Assembly: GCA_947631655.1 (NCBI GenBank)
Contig: CANRME010000043.1
Location: 1-10,186, forward strand
DNA length: 10,186 nucleotides
Reading direction: 5' to 3'
DNA from: an uncultured Bacilli bacterium
GTDB lineage: Bacteria > Bacillota_I > Bacilli_A > RF39 > UBA660
The position numbers and the translations under genes were made by a program. This document shows positions 4,766 to 10,186 of the stretch, in pieces (position 1 is the stretch's first letter; every line of letters begins with the position of its first letter). The notes beneath the pieces were generated by a model that was not told where the DNA came from, did not search any database, and saw nothing but the letters and a program-made list of their open reading frames with translations.

Positions 4766-5614
4766 TTATTTTTTCTTTTTAGGCATAGCTTTGACATAAA
4801 TATCCACATATTTAATCTTTTCATAATTTATTATAATGTCTTTTTTAATTTTTTCAACTAATTTGTTAGCATTAGCTACAGTTTGTTTACCATCTAAATA
4901 AATGTTTACTTCACATTTATAATATGAACCATATTTTAATAATTTAAAATTATCTAAATATAGGATTTCTTTATTAGTTAAAATTAAATTTTCTACTTCA
5001 TTTAAAATTTCTTCATCTATTTCTTTAGAACCTAGGATATTACTAACGTTTTCGACAAGTATTTTAAGACCCGTAATAAATATTAAAATACTAATAATAC
5101 CACACGCTATTTTATCGGCATATGGGAAGATATAAGATAAACCGAAAGATACTAATACTACAAAACTACTTATAACATCGCTCATACTTTCATGCCCTGA
5201 GGCGATTAATATATCACTTTTGTATTGTTTACCCTTTTTTAAGATATAAGAAGATAACAAAAATTTTAAGAAAATGGTAATAATTGTAACTATGGCGACC
5301 GCAAAATGGGGAATAGTATTTTTAGTAGTAAAGGTATTAATAAGTAAAGTAATACTTAAAGATATGATTATAATACTTATACCCATACATAATAAATATT
5401 CTATTTTCCCATGGCCGTAAGGATGTTTTTCATCTTCTTCTTTGCTAGCTAATTTTATTCCTCCAATACTTATTAAATCAGTTAAAAAATCACTAAGGGA
5501 ATGAATTCCATCAGCGATTAAGGCGCTAGAATAAACTAGAAACCCTGAAATAATTTTTATTAAACTTAAAAAGGCATTTATAATTAAGCTTTTAGTTAAA
5601 ACTTTAGATGCCAA
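4766..5614 (-). CDS. Cation diffusion facilitator family metal exporter
   Basis: This membrane antiporter exports divalent metals (Zn, Fe, Mn, Co or Cd) in exchange for protons. It has about six hydrophobic spans in the first 200 residues and a cytoplasmic C-terminal domain of about 80 residues with a KYGSYYKCEVNIYLDG strand. The first metal motif is ADGIHSLSDFLTD (H38, D42, D46 nearby), followed by HPYGHGKIEYL. In helix 5 the equivalent motif reads GHESMSD: the position usually held by His (HxxxD) is Glu142, with His141 just before and Asp146 after. The start chosen is TTG at 5612-5614, 8 nt after AAGGAG; a GTG at 5623 overlaps the ribosome site itself. The product has 282 residues and ends in a KKKK tail. 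It sits in the polA-mutM operon, 15 bp after polA. Metal specificity cannot be read off. Confidence 0.9.
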   Translation of the reverse strand: MASKVLTKSLIINAFLSLIKIISGFLVYSSALIADGIHSLSDFLTDLISIGGIKLASKEEDEKHPYGHGKIEYLLCMGISIIIISLSITLLINTFTTKNTIPHFAVAIVTIITIFLKFLLSSYILKKGKQYKSDILIASGHESMSDVISSFVVLVSFGLSYIFPYADKIACGIISILIFITGLKILVENVSNILGSKEIDEEILNEVENLILTNKEILYLDNFKLLKYGSYYKCEVNIYLDGKQTVANANKLVEKIKKDIIINYEKIKYVDIYVKAMPKKKK

Positions 5615-5629
5615 ATTTATCACTCCTTT

Positions 5630-8194
5630 TTATTTAGCTTCGTACCAATTTTTACCCCATGAAGCACTAACAGTGATTGGTACAGATAATTTTACAACGT
5701 TTTCCATTTTATCTTTGACAATATTTAAAACAGTATCTTTTTCACCTTCATAAATATCAAAGACTAGTTCATCGTGAACTTGTAATAACATTTTACTTTT
5801 TAATTTTAAACGATTAAATTCATTATAAATATCTACCATAGCTTTTTTCATAATGTCCGCAGCGGTACCTTGAATTGGGGTATTTAAAGCGATTCTTTCC
5901 CCCGCTTGACGTATCATATAATTTTTATTAAATAGTTCATCAATAACTCTTTTACGATTATATAAAGTTCTTACATAACCATATTCATAAGCTTCTTTAA
6001 TAATATTATCCATATAATTTTTAACACCAGGGTATAATTCATAATATTTTTTAATAAACATACTAGCTTCTTTAGGGTTAATTCCTAAGTCTTCACCAAG
6101 GCCAAAACCACTTATGCCATAAACGATACCAAATATAACACTTTTCGCGGTACTTCGCTCTTCACTCGTAACATCTTCAAATTTTTTACCATAAATATCT
6201 GCTGCAACTCTTCTGTGAATATCTTCTTTATTTACAAAAGCTTTTATTAAGTCTTCCGACTTTGAAATATGGGCAAGAATACGAAGTTCGATTTGAGAAT
6301 AATCGCAAGATAAGAATCCCGTATATTCTGGTAAAAAACTTTTTCTAATTTGTTTAGCAAGTTCATCGTGCATCGGAATATTCTGAAGATTTGGTTCGGC
6401 ACTAGAAAGACGTCCCGTTCTGGTTAAAGTTTGTTTATAAATGGTATGAATTTTACCATCTTCTTTAATCGTTGCGATTAACCCTTCTAAATAAGTAGAA
6501 TAGATTTTAGATAAATTACGGAAGGTTAAAATTTTATTAATAATCGGATGAACATCTACTAATTTTTGTAAAACTTTAGCATCCGTTTTATAACCTTCTT
6601 TATTCATTTTTTTATAAGGTAATCCTAATTTTTCAAAAAGAATAATACCTAATTTCTTAGGGGATGCGATATTAAATTCTTCACCCGCTAATTCATATAT
6701 TTCTTTAGTAACAGCATCAATTTGATTCTTTATATCAACTTTCATTTCTTCTAAAACACTACGATCTACTCTAATACCAGTATATTCCATATCAGCTAAG
6801 ACTTTTACTAAAGGAAGTTCAATTTCATAATATAATTTATCTAATTTATCCATTTGGATTTCTTTTAAGTGTTCATCTTTATAGTCATAGATAAATCGGG
6901 CTTTTTTAATTGTTTCATTTTGAATAATTTTATCTTTATAAATATCTTCTAAAAAACGTACCTCATTACCTTTGGCATTCATAAGATAAGCAATATCTTC
7001 ATTTTTAGTAGTTTTATTAAGTAAGTAAGAAGTAATTAATAAATCGCCGGTACATTCTAAATTGTCAAAGCCACGTTTTTTTAGCAAGCAAATATTTTTT
7101 TTATAATCATAAGTATAACAAGGATGTCCTACTAATTTAAGTAAAACTTCATTTAAAACATTTAAATCGATAATGTAATTTTTTTCTTGGTCACAGATAG
7201 CAACGCTTGCAATATCGCCATTGTGATAATTTAAGTTATCACATTCAATATATAACGCATAATCACTCTCAATGTTAATATCATCAGGGTTATCCACATA
7301 GACAAAAGGTAAATCTTTTGGTTTGGCAGGTTTATTTTTTAAGTTTTTCATAAAAGAATAAAATTCTAAATCTTGGAAAATGCTGTATAATTCCTCTTCT
7401 TTAGGACCTTTATAGATTAAATCTTCAAAAGTAACATCGGTTGGAACTTCTAGATAAATAGTGGCAAGTTTTTTACTCAAAAAAGCACTATCTTTATCTT
7501 CTAATAATTTATCTTTTAATTTACCCTTAATGTTATCAATATTAGCATAAATATTTTCAATACAACCGTATTCTTTTAAAAGATTAATGGCGGTTTTATC
7601 ACCAATACCTTTAACTCCGGGAATATTGTCACTAGCGTCTCCGGCTAGGGCTTTATAATCAATCATATTTATAGGGGCAAAACCATAATCTTCTCGGAAT
7701 TTAGCTTCATCATATATAATATAATCCTTTTGTTTTAAAAGTTTAACATTTACTTCATCATTAATTAATTGGAGTAAGTCTTTATCAGAAGAAATTATTG
7801 TTGCATCAAAGAAAGGATCATCTAAAGCTTTCTTAGCAAATGTACCAATAATATCATCAGCTTCATAAGGTTCTTGTTCTATATATTTAATGCCCATAGC
7901 ATCTAGTATTTTACGAGCGAAAGGCATTTGCATGCGAAGTTCATTAGGAGTTTCAGCTCGTCCTTCTTTATAACTTGGAACTTCTTTTTTACGAAAGTTG
8001 GTACCTATATCAAAAGCCACCATCATATACTCGGGATGTTCTTCATTAATAATTTTATTAATCATGGAAGTAAAGCCATATAAAGCATTAGTAGGAAAAT
8101 TTTTCGAATTTTTCATGATATTACCGTTATATGCTGTAGCATAATAACTCCTAAATAATAAATTATTTCCATCTACTAAAATTAATCTTTTCAT
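5630..8194 (-). CDS. polA: DNA polymerase I
   Basis: PolA fills gaps and removes RNA primers in replication and repair. The protein has 854 residues. Residues 1-290 are the 5'-3' exonuclease, intact: D8, D62, E111-A-D113-D114, D137/D139 and D186/D189 with the GVKGIGDKTAINLL helix-hairpin-helix. Residues about 295-460 are the 3'-5' exonuclease fold but degenerate: motif I reads ALYIECD, with E317 kept and its partner Asp missing, so proofreading is probably absent, as in Bacillus PolA. Residues about 470-854 are the polymerase: motif A DYSQIELR (D631), O-helix R680, K684, F688 and Y692, motif C QVHDELVFD (H807, D808). Ile687 sits where most family members have Asn. ATG lies 9 nt after AGGAGG and 29 bp after rpoZ. 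The metal exporter gene follows 15 bp downstream. Confidence 0.98.
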   Translation of the reverse strand: MKRLILVDGNNLLFRSYYATAYNGNIMKNSKNFPTNALYGFTSMINKIINEEHPEYMMVAFDIGTNFRKKEVPSYKEGRAETPNELRMQMPFARKILDAMGIKYIEQEPYEADDIIGTFAKKALDDPFFDATIISSDKDLLQLINDEVNVKLLKQKDYIIYDEAKFREDYGFAPINMIDYKALAGDASDNIPGVKGIGDKTAINLLKEYGCIENIYANIDNIKGKLKDKLLEDKDSAFLSKKLATIYLEVPTDVTFEDLIYKGPKEEELYSIFQDLEFYSFMKNLKNKPAKPKDLPFVYVDNPDDINIESDYALYIECDNLNYHNGDIASVAICDQEKNYIIDLNVLNEVLLKLVGHPCYTYDYKKNICLLKKRGFDNLECTGDLLITSYLLNKTTKNEDIAYLMNAKGNEVRFLEDIYKDKIIQNETIKKARFIYDYKDEHLKEIQMDKLDKLYYEIELPLVKVLADMEYTGIRVDRSVLEEMKVDIKNQIDAVTKEIYELAGEEFNIASPKKLGIILFEKLGLPYKKMNKEGYKTDAKVLQKLVDVHPIINKILTFRNLSKIYSTYLEGLIATIKEDGKIHTIYKQTLTRTGRLSSAEPNLQNIPMHDELAKQIRKSFLPEYTGFLSCDYSQIELRILAHISKSEDLIKAFVNKEDIHRRVAADIYGKKFEDVTSEERSTAKSVIFGIVYGISGFGLGEDLGINPKEASMFIKKYYELYPGVKNYMDNIIKEAYEYGYVRTLYNRKRVIDELFNKNYMIRQAGERIALNTPIQGTAADIMKKAMVDIYNEFNRLKLKSKMLLQVHDELVFDIYEGEKDTVLNIVKDKMENVVKLSVPITVSASWGKNWYEAK

Positions 8195-8223
8195 AAAATA
8201 CTGCCTCCTAATTAAAAAAGAGT

Positions 8224-8418
8224 TTAATTAACTTTGATTAAACCCTTTTCAACCTCTTCTAATGCTCGACCTATTGTTTTTTTACTAACATATTCTTTTT
8301 CTTTCATTTGATAATGTTTATGTTCTAACATTTGTTTACTTCTTCTTGCTGCAATATGAACAAGCTTATATTTTGAATCTACTATATTTAATAGTTTATC
8401 GATTGATGGGTATAACAT
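8224..8418 (-). CDS. rpoZ: DNA-directed RNA polymerase omega subunit
   Basis: Omega helps assemble RNA polymerase by holding the beta-prime C-terminus. The 64-residue product begins MLYPSIDKLLNIVDSKYKLVHIAARRSKQM, closely following the Bacillus-type pattern MLxPSID...SKYxLVxxxARRxxxM. The conserved GRALEEVEKG helix follows near the end. The ATG at 8416-8418 is chosen because it matches the family N-terminus and is 10 nt after AAGGA; a GTG three codons upstream is almost on top of the ribosome site. It heads the operon with polA, an unusual partner, since rpoZ usually follows gmk. An AT-only 8-bp inverted repeat lies between rpoZ and polA without a clear T tail, so transcription should continue. 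Confidence 0.93.
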   Translation of the reverse strand: MLYPSIDKLLNIVDSKYKLVHIAARRSKQMLEHKHYQMKEKEYVSKKTIGRALEEVEKGLIKVN

Positions 8419-8454
8419 TGTTATCACGTCCTTACAATAATATTTTACTAAATA

Positions 8455-8482
8455 ATTGTAAATTTATATATAAAAACGTTAA
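8455..8482 (-). promoter_or_regulatory. Probable promoter of the rpoZ-polA-mutM operon
   Basis: On the minus strand, -35 TTAACG (8482-8477, four of six consensus bases), a 16-bp spacer and -10 TACAAT (8460-8455, five of six). Transcription would start about 30 nt upstream of the rpoZ ATG. The gap also has TATATA-rich stretches, so another -10 register is possible. Confidence 0.4.
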
Positions 8483-8503
8483 CTTTTTACACTTTATAGA
8501 CAA

Positions 8504-8869
8504 CTAATTTGCAAGTTTAGCTTTGATACTATCATTTTCAGCATCATAAGATATAGTTACTTTCAAATCGTTTAAGGTAGCACCTTCAGTTCTTATATCT
8601 TTAAAACTTCCATCTTCTTCACAACCTAAATAAGATTTGTCTATTAAGTCTTGAACTGTTACCACCATGCTACTTTGTTTTAATTCTTCTAAATTATCAT
8701 TACCGTAAATTCTAGCAGCTTCTAAGATTGAATAAATGCTTTCATTATATAATTCATTAGTATTATCTACTAAAGCATAAGAAACGCTTTTAATTGTAAT
8801 GAAAGCGGCCACACCCATTAAAACAACTAATACTAATAATTCTATTAAAGTATAACCATTTTTTTTCAT
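8504..8869 (-). CDS. Type IV prepilin-like (pseudopilin) protein
   Basis: This is a 121-residue protein with a textbook prepilin N-terminus, MKKNG/YTLIELLVLVVLMGVAAF. A prepilin peptidase would cut after G5, leaving Y6 as the N-terminal residue and E10 as the conserved Glu5 of the mature pilin. The hydrophobic helix (about 6-30) anchors it in the membrane and packs into a pilus or pseudopilus. The globular part is small and acidic, with a single Cys (GCEEDG). Families of this form include ComGC/GspH-like minor pilins of competence or type II secretion systems. No ATPase, platform protein or peptidase lies in this window, so the system it joins is unknown. The ATG is 6 nt after AGGTGG. A possible -10 (TATGAT at 8897-8892 or TATACT at 8892-8887) lies just upstream with no good -35. 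Eight A residues follow the start codon. Confidence 0.85.
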   Translation of the reverse strand: MKKNGYTLIELLVLVVLMGVAAFITIKSVSYALVDNTNELYNESIYSILEAARIYGNDNLEELKQSSMVVTVQDLIDKSYLGCEEDGSFKDIRTEGATLNDLKVTISYDAENDSIKAKLAN

Positions 8870-8921
8870 TTACTACCACCTATTTAAGTATATCATAAAA
8901 TCTCTAAATATATTTAAAAAA

Positions 8922-8955
8922 GTTATAAATATTTTCGTAGTTATAATTTTATAAC
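8922..8955. repeat. Three GTTATAA half-sites, two forming a near-perfect palindrome
   Basis: GTTATAA occurs at 8922-8928 and 8940-8946 on the plus strand, 18 bp apart, and inverted at 8949-8955. The last two form GTTATAA-TT-TTATAAC. They lie between the permease terminator and the pilin gene. The arrangement could be a repressor operator for the pilin gene or a chance result of AT-rich sequence. Confidence 0.35.
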
Positions 8956-8959
8956 AAGC

Positions 8960-8981
8960 AAAAAGAGTAATTTCTTACTCT
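8960..8981 (-). terminator. Rho-independent terminator of the ABC permease gene
   Basis: On the minus strand AGAGTAA, a GAAA loop and TTACTCT form a perfect 7-bp stem (8981-8964), followed by TTTT. The stop codon of the permease is part of the stem. It separates the permease unit from the pilin gene. Confidence 0.75.
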
Positions 8982-10186
8982 GTTCTTAATGCTATAACTG
9001 GGTCTTTTTTACTAGCCATACGAGCAGGTATTAAACCAGCAATAAAGGTTAAAGTTACTGAAATAATTACTAAGATTATGCCACCACCAACTGGTAGTTT
9101 AGATAAGCCCGAAATACCCGTAATAGCGTTTATTAAAGCATTGATTGGAATATTAAGTAAAATGGTTACTAAAATACCTAGCATGCCCGCAAATAAACCT
9201 TCTATTAAAGTTTCAGCATTAAATACGCGTGATACATCTTTCTTTCTAGCTCCAATAGCTCTTAAAATACCAATTTCTTTAGTTCTTTCAATAACTGAGA
9301 TATAAGTAATAATAGCAATCATAATGGAAGAAACAACGAGAGAAATACTAACAAAAGCAATTAAGATATAACTGATAGCGTTAATAATGGTGGTAACAGA
9401 ACTCATCATGGCTCCGACAACGTCAGTATAAATAAGCTTTTCTTCTTCCTTACGGTCTTTATTAAAATCATTAATTACATCAACTATTTTATCTTTAGAT
9501 TCAAAGTCTTTAGGGTATAACTCAATAGTAGAAGGGTCTTCTAAATCAACAATACCTAATTTTTGAAGATTAGTTTCATAAGTAGCCGATGCATTTTCTT
9601 GATATTCCGCAATAACTTTAGCTAGTTCTTCTTGAGAAAGACTTGCTAAATACTGTTGTTGCTCAACTGGTAAATTTTGAATATTAAAGTTTTGGGTATC
9701 CGAAAATTTAAGACCCGTGAAAACATTTTTATCGGGATTAGCTAATTGCTCTTTGGCAATTTTTGTTTCATTTATCTTACCAACAGTATATTCCATTAAA
9801 TCTTTAGTATAACCAATAACACCCGTGGTTACAGCAGAAGAATCTTCGCTTATTTTAATAATTCCTACTACTTCTACATCAAGAGCGTTTTTTAAGAGAT
9901 TTTTCAAATATTTTTCATCACTTTTTTTATCAATCCAGATACCATTTTGTTTTTCGTAGTAATCCGTATTTAAAAGTAATTTATATTTAAGACCAATAAT
10001 TTCGTCATAAGCAAACTCATAAGTATCTTTTTTCTCAATTTTTTCGCCACTCATGATTTTACCAACAATGCTTTTTAATTCATTTTGGTCAAGTAACCCT
10101 AAAGAATATAAGGCATAATCACTAACTTGGTTATTTTGGTCCATTACAAGAACTACTTCATTATAGTTTTCTGGTAATTTACCAGC
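8975..10186 (-). CDS. ABC transporter permease, MacB/FtsX type (5' end beyond window)
   Basis: The frame is open through the right edge: 14 further codons (AGKLPENYNEVVLV) precede the internal ATG at 10144, so that ATG is not the start. The visible 403 residues comprise an extracytoplasmic domain (roughly residues 1-255 of the visible part, rich in Lys, Glu and Gln). The FtsX membrane domain follows, with three spans near the C-terminus. The first span leads into the hallmark cytoplasmic loop ERTKEIGILRAIGARKKDV, and the last is followed by IPARMASKKDPVIALR. Such permeases couple ATP hydrolysis to work on lipoproteins, peptides or the cell wall rather than classic import. In many Bacillota the same polypeptide carries an N-terminal ATPase, which would lie to the right. 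Substrate unknown. Confidence 0.9.
   Translation of the reverse strand, partial: AGKLPENYNEVVLVMDQNNQVSDYALYSLGLLDQNELKSIVGKIMSGEKIEKKDTYEFAYDEIIGLKYKLLLNTDYYEKQNGIWIDKKSDEKYLKNLLKNALDVEVVGIIKISEDSSAVTTGVIGYTKDLMEYTVGKINETKIAKEQLANPDKNVFTGLKFSDTQNFNIQNLPVEQQQYLASLSQEELAKVIAEYQENASATYETNLQKLGIVDLEDPSTIELYPKDFESKDKIVDVINDFNKDRKEEEKLIYTDVVGAMMSSVTTIINAISYILIAFVSISLVVSSIMIAIITYISVIERTKEIGILRAIGARKKDVSRVFNAETLIEGLFAGMLGILVTILLNIPINALINAITGISGLSKLPVGGGIILVIISVTLTFIAGLIPARMASKKDPVIALRTE

Noticed and set aside
9078..9305. 75-codon plus-strand frame
   Set aside because: It is the antisense shadow of the FtsX membrane domain of the permease.

Overview
The window is an AT-rich stretch of bacterial chromosome (very low GC by eye). 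It reads well in the standard bacterial code: tryptophan is TGG, and TAA, TAG and TGA all serve as stops. Strong AAGGAGG-type ribosome sites and the families present (C+ ribosomal protein L32, YceD/YlbN, TmcAL/YlbM, Bacillus-like omega, PolA with a dead proofreading domain) point to a low-GC Bacillota, probably an uncultured Bacilli lineage of the RF39/Erysipelotrichia kind. The sequence alone does not fix the genus. All genes but one (tmcAL) lie on the minus strand.

Left edge (1-457): no conventional gene, but a compact locus built like a type I toxin-antitoxin module. A 37-residue single-span membrane peptide (minus, 194-307) has its own sigma-A promoter (404-432). Its Shine-Dalgarno sequence is buried in a long stem-loop (312-372). 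A convergent short RNA (plus, about 114-200) has its own -10 and overlaps the 3' end of the peptide mRNA. Imperfect inverted repeats at 126-163 and 361-396 would let the two ends of the peptide mRNA pair. A 10-bp-stem palindrome and a run of ten C lie just to the left. To my knowledge this is not a described family, and it is the most interesting item here.

458-2321 (minus): a Nudix hydrolase, YceD and ribosomal protein L32 (rpmF), closed by a terminator. Next comes a GNAT acetyltransferase gene interrupted by one in-frame TAA. The two halves are in the same frame and together give a full-length 205-codon gene.

2322-3516 (plus): tmcAL, for the tRNA-Met ac4C34 modification, divergent from the Nudix-yceD-rpmF operon and with its own TTGAAA-17-TATAAT promoter. 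It runs tail to tail into mutM with 2 bp between the stops.

3519-8418 (minus): a tight operon rpoZ - polA - cation diffusion facilitator - hypothetical - mutM, with gaps of 14-29 bp. It couples an RNA polymerase subunit, repair polymerase and 8-oxoguanine glycosylase with a metal exporter.

8504-10186 (minus): a type IV prepilin-like protein, then the 3' part of a large MacB/FtsX-type ABC permease that runs off the right edge and ends in a clear terminator. No tRNA, rRNA, CRISPR array, insertion sequence or known riboswitch was seen. No gene-free stretch exceeds 300 bases.
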